The notes: generated from the sequence alone by a model not told the origin. Counted from the stretch's first letter, positions 1 through 8,876 are shown. The stretch: DNA of 64,000 nucleotides from Amycolatopsis sp. QT-25 (GCF_029369745.1 NZ_CP120210.1:496001-560000); one strand, 5' to 3'. Numbers and translations are program-made.

Positions 1-2
1 AC

Positions 3-1160
3 ATCCCGTTCCGTGAGCCGCTCGTGCCCGACGGCGCCGACGACGAGTGGTACGAGTCACTCGAAGGGCGTCCCGACGGCGCTCGCTGGACCGAGCTGCC
101 CGACTTCGGCGCGCTCCCCTCGTTCGTGGTGCCCTCGGCCCGGTCCGGCCTGGTCATCGCGTGCGACACCGGCGTGCAGGCGGCCAGCGAATGGGCCGAG
201 CTGCACGGCTGGCCGGTCGTCTCCGAGACCGGCGGCATCGGGCTGGCGGGCGCGACGGCGATCTCGTCCGGCGCGTGGCTGCTCGGCGTCGAGGAGTTCA
301 TCTCGCGGCACAAACCCGAGCAGGTCCTCTGCATCGGCCGTCCGACGGTGTTCCGTCAGGTCCAGCGCGTGCTGTCCGATCCCGACGTCGAGGTGCTGCT
401 GGTCCGGCCCGATTCGGATTGGCCCGCGCCCGCGCACAACGTCCGCCAGGTCGGCCAGTGGTTCGACGAGCCGACCAAACCGGCCGATCCCGAGTGGCTC
501 GCCAGCTGGCAGCGCGCGGACAAGGCGGCGTCGGCGGCGGTGACCGAGGCGCTGGCCGCCGAACCGTGGCCGAGCGGGCTGCGGCTGGCCACCGAGCTGG
601 TGGACGCGGTCCCGGAGGGGTCGCTGCTGGTCGTGGGTTCGTCCAACCCGACCCGTGACGTCGCGCTCGCCGGACGGCTGCGGCCGGACGTCCTCGTGCA
701 CCGCAACCGCGGCGTCGCCGGGATCGACGGCCTGGTGTCGACCGCGATCGGCGCCGCGACCGTCCACAGGGGACATTCGTACGCGCTGCTCGGCGACCTG
801 ACGTTCCTGCACGACGCGAGCGGCCTGCTGACCGGCCCCGCCGAACAGCGCCCCGACCTGACGATCGTGGTGCTCAACGACGACGGCGGCGGCATCTTCT
901 CCCTGCTGGAGCAGGGCGCGCCCGAGCACAACGCCAGCTTCGAGCGCGTCTTCGGCACGCCGCACGGCGCCGATCTCGGTGCCCTGTGCGCCGGTTACCG
1001 CGTGCCGCACGTCGTCGCCGAGACACTCACCGAGTTCCGCGCGGCGCTCAAGCCCGCGCCGGGGCTGCGAGTGGTGGAGGTCCGGGTGGATCGAACGCGC
1101 CATCGCGAGTTGCACGCGCGCCTCCGTACGGCGGTTTCCTCCGCCGTACGCGCTGTCTAG
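3..1160 (+). CDS. menD: SEPHCHC synthase MenD, 3' part (5' end cut by window edge)
   Basis: Thiamine-diphosphate enzyme that condenses 2-oxoglutarate with isochorismate in menaquinone synthesis. The open frame enters from the window edge with IPFREPLVPD, the conserved MenD block NvPFrePL, so the N-terminal third is missing. The remaining 385 residues carry the middle domain and the C-terminal TPP-binding domain, seen as GDLTFLHDASGLL and NDDGGGIFSLLEQG. The internal GTG at 24 is not the real start. Family length is about 550 residues, so roughly 165 are outside the window. Neighbours menG and menJ downstream support the assignment. Confidence 0.95.
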   Translation: MPFREPLVPDGADDEWYESLEGRPDGARWTELPDFGALPSFVVPSARSGLVIACDTGVQAASEWAELHGWPVVSETGGIGLAGATAISSGAWLLGVEEFISRHKPEQVLCIGRPTVFRQVQRVLSDPDVEVLLVRPDSDWPAPAHNVRQVGQWFDEPTKPADPEWLASWQRADKAASAAVTEALAAEPWPSGLRLATELVDAVPEGSLLVVGSSNPTRDVALAGRLRPDVLVHRNRGVAGIDGLVSTAIGAATVHRGHSYALLGDLTFLHDASGLLTGPAEQRPDLTIVVLNDDGGGIFSLLEQGAPEHNASFERVFGTPHGADLGALCAGYRVPHVVAETLTEFRAALKPAPGLRVVEVRVDRTRHRELHARLRTAVSSAVRAV

Positions 1161-1269
1161 CCGATTTAGATCTCAGTCCAGCCGCTGGGAACCCCTCCTT
1201 CGGCCGTGTCTGCGCGATGATCGTCTGGCTACGTTCGAGCGCGCTGACAAATCCCTGGGAGGATTCGCA

Positions 1270-2784
1270 ATGCGCTTGAAGACTCGCGCCGGCTTCGCCG
1301 GATTGACCGCGGGCGTCGTAGGGGTGCTGCTCGCGGGCACCGCGTCCGCCGCACCCGCGCCCGGCTCGATCGGCATCGGCGACCCGTACTACCCGCACGC
1401 CGGGAACGGCGGCTACGACGTCGGTCACTACGACCTCCGGCTGACCTATCAGCCGTCCACCGACCTGCTCTCCGGTGCCACGACGATCCTGCTCACCGCC
1501 ACGCAGGATCTCTCGGCGTTCAACCTCGACTTCGGCCTGAAGGTGTCGAGCGTCCGGGTCGGCAACCGGCCCGCGAAGTTCGCGACGTCGACCGACGGCA
1601 CCGGTGAGCTGACCGTCACGCCGCCGACTCCGCTGAAGAAGGGCCAGACGGCCACGGTCGTCGTCGCTTACGCGGACACGCCGTCGAAGGTGAAGATCGA
1701 CGGCTTCACCGCCTGGAAGAAGACCCCGGACGGCGCGCTGGCCGTCGACGAGCCGCAGAGCGCGGCCTGGTGGTTCCCGTCCAACGACCACCCCACCGAC
1801 CTGGCGACCTACGACATCTCGGTCGAGGTCCCGAACGACGTCGCCGCGTTGTCGAACGGCACGCTCGTGCGCAAGACGGTGCAGCGGCCGGGCTGGACGC
1901 GCTGGAACTGGCGCAGCACCAAGCCGCAGGCGACGTACCTCACGTCGCTGGAGGTCGGCAAGTTCGAGGTGCACGAGCAGACCACGCCGGACGGCAAGCC
2001 GTTCATCACCGCCTACGGCGCCGACCTCGGCGAATCGCTCGGCGCGGCCAAGGCCAGCATCGAGCGGACGCCGGAGATCACCGAATTCCTCGCCTCGAAG
2101 TTCGGGCCTTACCCGTTCGAGGCGCAGGGCGGTGTCGTCACCACCGGCATCACCTTCGCGCTGGAGAACCAGACGCGGCCGGTGTACGGCGCCAGGGCCT
2201 TCCGGTCCGGCTCCAACACCTCGATCGTCGCGCACGAGCAGGCGCACCAGTGGTTCGGCGACAGCGTCACGCTCGGCAAGTGGAGCGAAATCTGGCTGAA
2301 CGAGGGCTTCGCCTCCTACGGCGAGTTCCTGTGGTCGGAGGAGACCGGCGAGGGCACGGCCGACGAACTCGCCCAGTACATCTACGACTCCGTACCCGCC
2401 GAGGACCCGTTCTGGCAGGTCCTGCCCGCCGACCCCGGTGCGGACAACCAGTTCGACGCGGCCGTCTACGACCGCGGCGCGCTCGCGGTGCACGCGTTGC
2501 GCAAGGCCGTGGGTGACGACACGTTCTTCCGGATCCTGCGGACCTGGCAGCAGGTGAAGAAGGCCAAGCCGGCGGTCATCGGAGAATTCGTCGCGCTCGC
2601 GGAGAAGATCTCGGGCAAGCCGCTGTACGACCTGTTCCGGACGTGGCTGTACACCAAGGGCAAGCCCGCGGTGAGCCCCAACGGCGCGTCGGCTCTCCGG
2701 GCCGCTGTGGCGCCTGTCGCACCCAAGTCGTACCCGCAGATCAAGGCGAACCACGAATTCCTCGCCGAGCGACACGCCCACTGA
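1270..2784 (+). CDS. Secreted M1-family zinc aminopeptidase
   Basis: Extracellular gluzincin peptidase of the M1 family, 504 residues. ATG 1270 follows a GGGAGG ribosome site and starts a signal peptide: basic MRLKTR, a hydrophobic stretch, then a TASAAPAP cleavage region. The zinc site is HEQAH at about 322-326 with the second glutamate in NEGFA at about 345, giving HExxH-x18-E. FALEN at about 296-300 takes the place of the GAMEN exopeptidase motif. It lacks the long ERAP-type C-terminal domain, so it resembles the short secreted actinobacterial forms. An upstream frame reaches back into menD but has no ribosome site. It probably degrades peptides outside the cell and has no obvious tie to menaquinone. 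Confidence 0.9.
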   Translation: MRLKTRAGFAGLTAGVVGVLLAGTASAAPAPGSIGIGDPYYPHAGNGGYDVGHYDLRLTYQPSTDLLSGATTILLTATQDLSAFNLDFGLKVSSVRVGNRPAKFATSTDGTGELTVTPPTPLKKGQTATVVVAYADTPSKVKIDGFTAWKKTPDGALAVDEPQSAAWWFPSNDHPTDLATYDISVEVPNDVAALSNGTLVRKTVQRPGWTRWNWRSTKPQATYLTSLEVGKFEVHEQTTPDGKPFITAYGADLGESLGAAKASIERTPEITEFLASKFGPYPFEAQGGVVTTGITFALENQTRPVYGARAFRSGSNTSIVAHEQAHQWFGDSVTLGKWSEIWLNEGFASYGEFLWSEETGEGTADELAQYIYDSVPAEDPFWQVLPADPGADNQFDAAVYDRGALAVHALRKAVGDDTFFRILRTWQQVKKAKPAVIGEFVALAEKISGKPLYDLFRTWLYTKGKPAVSPNGASALRAAVAPVAPKSYPQIKANHEFLAERHAH

Positions 2785-2806
2785 CGGGTAGCGCTACGCT
2801 CGCGGC

Positions 2807-3259
2807 GTGACGGCCAAAACGGAGCGGGTGAGGCACATCGGGTGGTATGCCGCCCTCGTTGTCGCCTCACTCGTCACCGTGCTCGGTGTCTCGCTGCTCT
2901 TCGCCGCCATCCGCAACGACAGCGCGATCGAAGCGGAACTCGGGCAGGCGACGGCGCAGGTCGAGTCGGTGGCCTTCGACCGCACGATCATCAACTACGC
3001 CACCCCCGACGGCATCATGCACAGCCCGGCCAACGGCGTGCTCTACCCCTCGGGGCTGGCCGCCGGGCAGCTGGTGAACATCGAGTACCACGTCGGCGAC
3101 CCGGAACTGGCGCGGGTGGCGGGCCGCTCGGCGGCGAACACGCTGCTGCCGCTGGGCAGCATGATCTTCTTCACCTGGCTGATCGCCGGCCCGCTGCTGT
3201 GGTGGCTCCGGCGGCAACGGCCGGCTCACCGGCGCTCGCTCGCCGAGTCGTCCGTCTGA
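2807..3259 (+). CDS. DUF3592-like membrane protein (Rv0556-type)
   Basis: 150-residue protein with two membrane segments, at about 12-33 and 112-132. They flank an extracellular domain of about 80 residues containing YPSGLAAGQLVNIEYHVGDPELARVAGR, close to the DUF3592 pattern of a short beta domain between two helices. GTG 2807 is the natural start and the protein ends just before a repeat array. Mycobacteria carry a small transmembrane gene (Rv0556) at the same place between menD and the mannosyltransferase, which supports homology by position. Function is unknown; I infer only that it is a membrane protein conserved with the men locus. Confidence 0.75.
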   Translation: MTAKTERVRHIGWYAALVVASLVTVLGVSLLFAAIRNDSAIEAELGQATAQVESVAFDRTIINYATPDGIMHSPANGVLYPSGLAAGQLVNIEYHVGDPELARVAGRSAANTLLPLGSMIFFTWLIAGPLLWWLRRQRPAHRRSLAESSV

Positions 3260-3260
3260 C

Positions 3261-3529
3261 CACGCGAGTTCGCCGCCCGATCACGCGAGTTACGCCCTCG
3301 ATCACGCGAGTTCGCCGCCCGATCACGTGAGTGTCGTGTCCAAGCACGCGAGTTACGTCTCTGATCACGCGAGTTCCGTACCGAATCACGCGAGCCTGCT
3401 GTGCGGAACCGGTGAACTCGCGTGATCAGGGGGCGAACTCACGTGCTCAAAGGCGTAACTCGCGTGCTTGAAGGGCGAACTCGCGTGATTAGAGGCGTAA
3501 CTCGCGTGATCAGGGGGCGAACTCGCGTG
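3261..3529. repeat. Inverted pair of 21-bp phased repeat arrays between convergent genes
   Basis: Seven copies of CACGCGAGTT (small variants) begin at 3261, 3282, 3303, 3324, 3345, 3366 and 3387, an exact 21-bp period. After a spacer of about 25 bp, six copies of the inverse AACTCGCGTG follow, their CGTG ending at 3424, 3445, 3466, 3487, 3508 and 3529, again exactly 21 bp apart. The 11-bp linkers also resemble each other across the two arms. A transcript could form a long imperfect hairpin. It fills the gap between two convergent genes, so a bidirectional terminator is the simplest reading. Confidence 0.9.
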
Positions 3530-3543
3530 ATCGGGCGGCGCAC

Positions 3544-4374
3544 TCAGCCGACCGACTCCTGCCACCAGCCCAAGACCTCGTCGGCCACTCCCGGCGCCGC
3601 CACCAGCAGCGCGTCGACCGGCAGGGCCGTGTCTTCCCCGTGCCGGTCCAGCACCACGGCGCCGGCCTCGATGGCCAGCGCGACCGAGCCGGCGACGTCC
3701 CATTCGCGGTAGCTGTGCAGCACCGCCGCGGCCGCGTGTCCCAGTGCGACCTGCGCGATGGCCAGCGCGGCCGAGCCGAGCACCCGGACCCCGGCGTGCG
3801 CGGCGGCGGCCCGTTCGATGAACTGGCCCATCCCCGGCCAGACACCCTTGCGCGTGAGTTCCGTGCAGACGATCGCCCCGGCCGTCCCGCGACGGTCGGT
3901 CAGCGTGATCGGCTTGCCGTTCGCTCTGGCCCCGCGGCCGCGCGCGGCGGCGTAGATCTGGGCGCGGTACGGGTCCGCGACCACGCCCACCACCGGCCCC
4001 GAAGCGTCGATCAGGGCGAGGCTGTACGCGCACCAGGGGACACCGGCGACGTAGTTGGCGGTGCCGTCGACCGGGTCGACCACCCAGCGGTATTCGGCGA
4101 CGTCGGCCCCGTGGTCGGCACCGAATTCGCCACCGACCACGGGGATGCCGGGGAATTCCGCGGTCAGCACCCGGCGGGTGTGACGTTCGAGGATCCGGTC
4201 CGTGTCGGTGACCCAGTCGAAGGGCGAATCCCGCGGATCGGGTTGGGCGCCGCGGCCCGCGGTCGCGGTGATCACGTCGGTCGCGTCGTTGGCCAGCCGC
4301 CCGGCCACTTCGAGGGCCCTCGACACCAGCCCTGGTTCGACGGGCTGAGGCGGCCTTGACGACAGGAGGGTCAT
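3544..4374 (-). CDS. Inositol monophosphatase family phosphatase
   Basis: Magnesium-dependent sugar-phosphate phosphatase, 276 residues. The two signature motifs are present: VDPVDGTANY at about 99-108 and EWDVAG at 224-229, with a further metal ligand in GGEFG near 83. ATG 4374 follows GGAGGG on the minus strand. It converges on the DUF3592 gene across the repeat array and is divergent from the mannosyltransferase. The family includes inositol-1-phosphatase, histidinol-phosphatase (HisN) and PAP phosphatase (CysQ), and sequence alone does not separate these. Next to a mannosyltransferase, a role in inositol supply for phosphatidylinositol glycans is possible but unproven. Confidence 0.85.
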   Translation of the reverse strand: MTLLSSRPPQPVEPGLVSRALEVAGRLANDATDVITATAGRGAQPDPRDSPFDWVTDTDRILERHTRRVLTAEFPGIPVVGGEFGADHGADVAEYRWVVDPVDGTANYVAGVPWCAYSLALIDASGPVVGVVADPYRAQIYAAARGRGARANGKPITLTDRRGTAGAIVCTELTRKGVWPGMGQFIERAAAAHAGVRVLGSAALAIAQVALGHAAAAVLHSYREWDVAGSVALAIEAGAVVLDRHGEDTALPVDALLVAAPGVADEVLGWWQESVG

Positions 4375-4476
4375 GCCTGACTAGTGTGGCCGAGCCTGGT
4401 TTACGGAACACGACCTTGAGATGACATGTCGTCTGTTCCGTTTTTGTTGGCGTGGGCGTCACAACCGGGTGCGACA

Positions 4477-5604
4477 GTGATCCGCGTGCGAGTCGCGATA
4501 GTCACCGAAAGTTTTCTGCCCCAGGTGAACGGCGTGACCAACTCCGTGCTCCGCGTCGTGGAACACCTCCGCGACCGTGCGCACGACGTGCTGATCATCG
4601 CCCCTGGGCCGGGTCCCGTGGAGTATCTCGGCGCTCCGGTCGTGCGCATTCCCGCCCTCGACTTCCCCGGCGTGAACTCCCTGCCGATCGGCGTGCCGAC
4701 GCGGACGGTGCTCACCGCCCTTGCCGATTTCAGCCCGGACGTGGTGCATCTGGCGTCGCCGTTCGTGGTCGGCGCCCGCGGGCTCGCCGCGGCCAGACGG
4801 CTGCGGGTGCCGTGTGTCGCGGTGTATCAGACCGACATCGCCGGTTTCGCCGCCGCGTACGGTTTCGGCATCGCCGCCCGCGCGGCCTGGCGCTGGGTGC
4901 GCCGTCTGCACTCGCGGGCGGACCGCACGCTCGCGCCGTCGACGGATTCGGTGGAACAGCTGAAACTGCATGGGATTCCCCGGGTGCACCGCTGGGCGCG
5001 CGGCGTCGACCTCGAGCGGTTCTCTCCGGTCCACGCCGATCCCGCGTTGCGCGCGGAGCTGGCACCGAACGGGGAACTGCTGGTCGGTTTCGTCGGCAGG
5101 CTCGCGCCCGAGAAGGAGGTCGAACGGCTGACCGCGCTCGCCGGGATCACCGGGATCCGCGTGGTCGTCGTCGGTGACGGGCCGGAGTTGCCGATGCTGC
5201 GCGAACGGATCCCGGGTGCGGCGTTCCTCGGTGCCAGATACGGCGACGAGCTCTCCGCGGCGTACGCGAGCCTCGACGTCTTCGTCCACACAGGACCGCA
5301 CGAGACGTTCTGCCAGACCATCCAGGAAGCGATGGCGTCCGGGCTGCCGGTGCTGGCGCCGAACGCGGGCGGTCCGAAGGATCTGGTCCTGCCCGGCCGC
5401 ACCGGGTATCTGCTGCCCGCGGACCGGGCAGGCTTCGCGACGGCGCTGGTGGACAAGGTGGACGACCTGCGCGACGAAGCACTGCGTGCCAGGCTGGGGG
5501 AGAAGGCGCGCAAGGTCGTTTCGGGCCGGACTTGGCCCGCTGTCTGCCACGAACTGATCGGCCACTACGAGGCCGTCCAGGGCAAGGTCGCGCGCGCGGC
5601 TTGA
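4477..5604 (+). CDS. mgtA: GT4 alpha-mannosyltransferase, MgtA type
   Basis: GT-B fold glycosyltransferase family 4. It opens with [20 protein letters not shown] and has [17 protein letters not shown] and the nucleotide-sugar block [16 protein letters not shown], closely matching mycobacterial MgtA (Rv0557), which transfers mannose from GDP-mannose to a glucuronosyl-diacylglycerol or related lipid acceptor. The frame is open from ATG 4426, but the family begins just before RVAIVTESF, so GTG 4477 (or GTG 4486) is preferred. It sits between menD/DUF3592 and menG, as in mycobacteria. The acceptor in this organism is inferred. Confidence 0.85.
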   Translation: MIRVRVAIVTESFLPQVNGVTNSVLRVVEHLRDRAHDVLIIAPGPGPVEYLGAPVVRIPALDFPGVNSLPIGVPTRTVLTALADFSPDVVHLASPFVVGARGLAAARRLRVPCVAVYQTDIAGFAAAYGFGIAARAAWRWVRRLHSRADRTLAPSTDSVEQLKLHGIPRVHRWARGVDLERFSPVHADPALRAELAPNGELLVGFVGRLAPEKEVERLTALAGITGIRVVVVGDGPELPMLRERIPGAAFLGARYGDELSAAYASLDVFVHTGPHETFCQTIQEAMASGLPVLAPNAGGPKDLVLPGRTGYLLPADRAGFATALVDKVDDLRDEALRARLGEKARKVVSGRTWPAVCHELIGHYEAVQGKVARAA

Positions 5605-5715
5605 GCGCACCGCACGGGCTGCTCGTGCGACCCGGCCGCGGCGGGGCGGTCGACGATCGTGCTCCCGCTTTCGCCGGTGCGGTCACGGGAATGCTCTCCG
5701 CGTTCACTTGATCAC

Positions 5716-5733
5716 TTTGTATCCATTTTGTAC
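5716..5733 (+). promoter_or_regulatory. Direct heptamer repeat, candidate SARP operator
   Basis: TTTGTAT at 5716-5722 and TTTGTAC at 5727-5733 start exactly 11 bp apart in an AT-rich island 48 bp before the SARP gene. SARP activators bind direct heptamers spaced by 11 (or 22) bp, usually overlapping the -35 region. The geometry fits autoregulation; binding itself is inferred. Confidence 0.5.
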
Positions 5734-5780
5734 ATCGGGCCTTCATCGTCCCCTCACGCCATCGAGCGAGAGGACGGCAC

Positions 5781-6551
5781 GTGAGGTTCGAAGTACTGGG
5801 CACGTTCAGCATCTCTTCCGGTTCGCGGTCGGTCCCGTTGCACGGCCGGATGCGGAGAACACTCCTCGGCGTACTGCTGGTCCGGGCGAACACCTCCGTG
5901 CCGGTGAACGTGCTCACCGAGGCCCTGTGGGAGAGCAGGTGGGAGCCGCGGGCGGTGCCGAAGCTGCACTGGCACGTCCACAAGCTGCGGCAGGTCCTGC
6001 CCGAAGGTGATCGGCTCGGCTTCGACAACGGCGGCTACCGGCTGGAGGTGCACCCCGGCGAGTTCGACGTCGAGACCTTCGAGACGCTGGGGCGCCAGGC
6101 GCTGAAGTCCGAGGACCCCGCGCAGCGCGCCTCGCTGATCCGGCAGGCCCTCACGCACTGGCACGGCGCGCCCTACGACGGCCTGGACGTCCCGCTGCTT
6201 TCGGACGAGACGATGCGCCTCTCCGAGCACCGCCTCGTCCTGCTCGAAGAGCTCTACCAGGCCGAACTCGACCTCGGGCGGCACGCGAGCGCGGCCGTCG
6301 AGCTGGCGGATCTGGTGCGGCGGAACCCGTTGCGGCAGCGTGCCCAGTACCTCCTGATGGACGCTCTTTGGCGGGCCGGGTGCACGTCCGACGCGCTGGC
6401 GGCCTACCGGCGGGCGCGCCGGGTCTCGGTCGATCAGCTCGGCCTCGAACCGGGGCCGGAACTGCGATTGCTGGAGCGGAGGATCCTCGCCGGTGAGATC
6501 GCGGGGGCCGGTGCGCACCGTGCCCCGGCGTTGCTTCACCGGGCCAGGTGA
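5781..6551 (+). CDS. SARP-family transcriptional activator
   Basis: 256-residue regulator of the Streptomyces antibiotic regulatory protein type (DnrI / RedD / AfsR N-terminus). Residues about 1-90 form the OmpR-like winged helix, with VPVNVLTEALWES and AVPKLHWHVHKLRQVL; about 95-240 form the bacterial transcriptional activation domain, with EYDVETF-like FDVETFETLG, LEELYQAELDLGRH and ALAAYRRARRVSVDQLGLEPG. No ATPase or TPR domains follow, so it is a short SARP. GTG 5781 follows GAGAGGA. It lies between mgtA and menG, an unusual place because SARPs normally sit in antibiotic clusters. The gap after it (6552-6620) could hold a promoter for menG. Confidence 0.9.
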   Translation: MRFEVLGTFSISSGSRSVPLHGRMRRTLLGVLLVRANTSVPVNVLTEALWESRWEPRAVPKLHWHVHKLRQVLPEGDRLGFDNGGYRLEVHPGEFDVETFETLGRQALKSEDPAQRASLIRQALTHWHGAPYDGLDVPLLSDETMRLSEHRLVLLEELYQAELDLGRHASAAVELADLVRRNPLRQRAQYLLMDALWRAGCTSDALAAYRRARRVSVDQLGLEPGPELRLLERRILAGEIAGAGAHRAPALLHRAR

Positions 6552-6620
6552 CCCTACGGCGCGTCGCTTTGCTCCCGCTTGGGTGACCTGTCTCAGGACC
6601 TCGGGGTTAGGGTTCGAGGC

Positions 6621-7373
6621 ATGTCCCGAGCGAGTCTTGACAAGGATCCGCACGAAGTCGCCGCCATGTTCGACGACGTCGCGGACGGCTACGACCGCGC
6701 GAATTCGTTCATGACCTTCGGCTTCGACCGCCGCTGGCGCACCATCACCGGCCGGGTGCTGGACGCCAAACGCGGTGAGAAGGTGCTGGACCTCGCGGCG
6801 GGCACCGGCGTGTCCACCGTCGAGTACGCGCGCAACGGCGCCTGGTGTCTCGCGGCGGACTTCTCGGTCGGCATGCTCAGGGCGGGCAAGCACCGCGGCG
6901 TCCCCATGGTGGCGGCCGACGCGATGAAGCTGCCGTTCGCCGACGGAAGCTTCGACGCGGTCACCATCTCGCTCGCGCTCCGGAACTTCGTCGACACCAA
7001 GGCGGCGCTCACCGAGATCGCGCGGGTGGTCAAACCGGGCGGCCGGCTGGTGATCTGTGAGGTGTCGACGCCCACATTCCCGCCGATCCGGTTCCTGCAC
7101 CGGAAGTTCATCGCGAAGCTGCTCACCTGGGTCGGCGCGCGGACCTCGTCGAACCCCGAGGCCTACTCCTACCTGGCCGAATCCATGCTGGCCTGGCCGG
7201 ATCAGCGGACGCTCGGGGAGATCATCGCGAGCGCCGGGTGGACCGAGGTGGAGTGGCTGAACCTCACGTTCGGCGTCGTCGCCATCCACCGCGCCAAAAA
7301 GCCATCCGTAACTTCGCCCTCCTCCCCGCCGCCACCCTCGACGGACGGGCTCCGCCCGACTGTAAATTCATAG
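6621..7373 (+). CDS. menG: Demethylmenaquinone methyltransferase MenG (UbiE family)
   Basis: SAM-dependent C-methyltransferase that performs the final methylation giving menaquinone. ATG 6621 gives the typical actinobacterial start [20 protein letters not shown]. The SAM-binding motif VLDLAAGTG is at about 55-63, followed by [20 protein letters not shown] and [22 protein letters not shown]. Family members end near AIHRAKKP; here a tail of about 20 residues (rich in Pro and Ser) is encoded by a repeated hairpin element described separately. menJ starts 2 bp after the stop, so the two genes are probably co-transcribed. A start at 6579 is possible but poorer. Confidence 0.95.
   Translation: MSRASLDKDPHEVAAMFDDVADGYDRANSFMTFGFDRRWRTITGRVLDAKRGEKVLDLAAGTGVSTVEYARNGAWCLAADFSVGMLRAGKHRGVPMVAADAMKLPFADGSFDAVTISLALRNFVDTKAALTEIARVVKPGGRLVICEVSTPTFPPIRFLHRKFIAKLLTWVGARTSSNPEAYSYLAESMLAWPDQRTLGEIIASAGWTEVEWLNLTFGVVAIHRAKKPSVTSPSSPPPPSTDGLRPTVNS
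7320..7362 (+). promoter_or_regulatory. Hairpin element before menJ (shared with nuoL leader)
   Basis: A block of about 40 bp ending in a 5-bp stem CGGGC / GCCCG with loop TCC (7346-7358). An almost identical block ends in CGCGC / GCGCG with the same loop at 20037-20049, so the two changed positions compensate. In both places the block ends 13 nt before the start codon. Here it overlaps the last codons of menG. A translational control or RNA-stability role is inferred. Confidence 0.5.
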
Positions 7374-7375
7374 GC

Positions 7376-8662
7376 ATGACCCGTCGCAACGCAGACCACG
7401 ACGCCGAAGTCATCGTCGTCGGTGCCGGACCGGCCGGCTCCACCGCCGCCACGTACCTCGCCCGCGCGGGCGTCGACGTGCTGCTGCTGGAGAAGACCGA
7501 GTTCCCGCGCGAGAAGGTGTGCGGCGACGGCCTGACCCCGCGCGGCGTCAAGCAGCTCATCGACCTGGGGATCGACACCAGCGAGGAGGCGGGCTGGGTG
7601 CACAGCCGCGGCCTGCGGATCCTCACCGGCGAGCTCACGCTGGAACTCGACTGGCCGGATTTGACCAGCTACCCGCCGTACGGCGTTTCGCGGACCCGTC
7701 AGGACTTCGACGACCTGCTCGCGAAGACCGCGGTCAAGGCGGGCGCGCGGCTCTACGAGCGCACCACCGTCACCGGTGCCATCACCGGCCCGAGCGGTCG
7801 CGTGATCGGCGTCGAGGCGAAGGTCGGCCCGGAGAAGACGCCGGTGAATTACCGCGCTCCGCTGGTCCTTGCCTGCGACGGTGTCTCCGCGCGGCTCGCG
7901 CTGAGCGTCGGCATCCAGAAGAACGAGAAGCGCCCGATGGGGGTCGCGGTGCGGCAGTACTACAAGAGCCCGCGCCACGACGACCCGTTCATCGAGGGCC
8001 ACCTGGAGCTGTGGGACCGCTCGGACCCCCGCGACCCGAAGCTGCTGCCCGGCTACGGCTGGGCGTTCCCCCTCGGCGACGGCACGGTGAACGTCGGCCT
8101 CGGCATGCTGTCGACGTCGGCCGCGTTCCGCGGCACCGACTACCGCGCGCTGCTGCGCCAGTGGCTCGACGGAACGCCCGAGGAATGGGGCTACCGCGAG
8201 GAGAACGCCATCGGCAAGGTCGGCGGCGCCGGTCTCCCGATGGGCTTCAACCGCACCCCGCACTACCGCGACGGCCTCCTGCTGCTCGGGGACGCGGGCG
8301 GCATGGTCAGCCCGTTCAACGGCGAGGGCATCTCGGCCGCGATGGAGTCCGCGCAGCTGGCGTCGGAGTTCGTCGTGCAGGCGCTGGCGCGCCGCGAGGG
8401 CCCGTCTCGTGAGCGGGCGCTGGAGGGCTACCCACGCGCCGTCGCTGAGCTGATGGGCGGCTACTACCGCCTCGGCAACGTGTTCGCGAAGCTGATCGGG
8501 AAGCCGAAGATCATGCACGCCGCGACGAAGTACGGACTGCGGATCGACTCGATCCTTCCGTTGGTGTACAAGGGACTTTCGGGCTGCTATGACGCCAAGG
8601 GCGGGGACGGCGTCGACCGGCTGATCGCCGCGCTCGCCCGCGCCACCCCTTCTCCGCGCTGA
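7376..8662 (+). CDS. menJ: Menaquinone isoprenyl-chain reductase MenJ (geranylgeranyl reductase family)
   Basis: FAD-dependent reductase of 428 residues. In Mycobacterium tuberculosis the homologous Rv0561c (MenJ) saturates the beta-isoprene unit of menaquinone-9, and the gene order here supports the same job. The FAD dinucleotide fold is VVGAGPAGSTAA at about 14-25, then EKVCGDGLTPRGV and the second FAD motif GDAGGMVSPFNGEGI. ATG 7376 is chosen because the upstream extension runs inside menG. The protein is expected to be membrane associated through its lipid substrate. Other geranylgeranyl reductase family members act on archaeal lipids or chlorophyll, but context makes menaquinone much more likely. 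Confidence 0.9.
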   Translation: MTRRNADHDAEVIVVGAGPAGSTAATYLARAGVDVLLLEKTEFPREKVCGDGLTPRGVKQLIDLGIDTSEEAGWVHSRGLRILTGELTLELDWPDLTSYPPYGVSRTRQDFDDLLAKTAVKAGARLYERTTVTGAITGPSGRVIGVEAKVGPEKTPVNYRAPLVLACDGVSARLALSVGIQKNEKRPMGVAVRQYYKSPRHDDPFIEGHLELWDRSDPRDPKLLPGYGWAFPLGDGTVNVGLGMLSTSAAFRGTDYRALLRQWLDGTPEEWGYREENAIGKVGGAGLPMGFNRTPHYRDGLLLLGDAGGMVSPFNGEGISAAMESAQLASEFVVQALARREGPSRERALEGYPRAVAELMGGYYRLGNVFAKLIGKPKIMHAATKYGLRIDSILPLVYKGLSGCYDAKGGDGVDRLIAALARATPSPR

Positions 8663-8857
8663 CGCCGGGCAGAGGCCGCAAGTAGGTGACGAATTGCGTG
8701 CAGTCTCCACGTCTGGAGCAGTCACGGGTACTCCGGGCAGTGGTATCGGTCACAGGACAAAAGTGCCCGAACGGGACCGGGAAACCGATCTTGGACGCGA
8801 CGTCGCAGGTCATCGGTACCGCACGCCGGAAGTAACCGTACTGGCCGTGCGGCCAAG

Positions 8858-8876
8858 TTAGGGCAGCCTTATAGCA
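8858..8876. promoter_or_regulatory. Weak iron-box-like site (IdeR/DmdR type)
   Basis: TTAGGGCAGCCTTATAG resembles the actinobacterial iron box TTAGGTTAGGCTAACCTAA at about 11 of 19 positions. Complex I carries many Fe-S clusters, so iron control would make sense, but the match is partial. Confidence 0.25.

Noticed and set aside
979-1269. Long N-terminal extension of the M1 peptidase
   Set aside because: It runs antiparallel to no support, overlaps menD, and would bury the clear signal peptide that starts at 1270.
1048-2781. Long minus-strand frame opposite the M1 peptidase
   Set aside because: Arg/Gly/Val-rich shadow of a real high-GC gene; no domain. The same applies to the many long frames opposite nuo and polysaccharide genes.
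3261-3529. CRISPR array
   Set aside because: Period is only 21 bp with 10-bp repeats and similar linkers, and the second half is inverted; no cas genes.
4426-4476. N-terminal extension of the mannosyltransferase from ATG 4426
   Set aside because: Family members start just before RVAIVTESF; the extra 17 residues have no counterpart.
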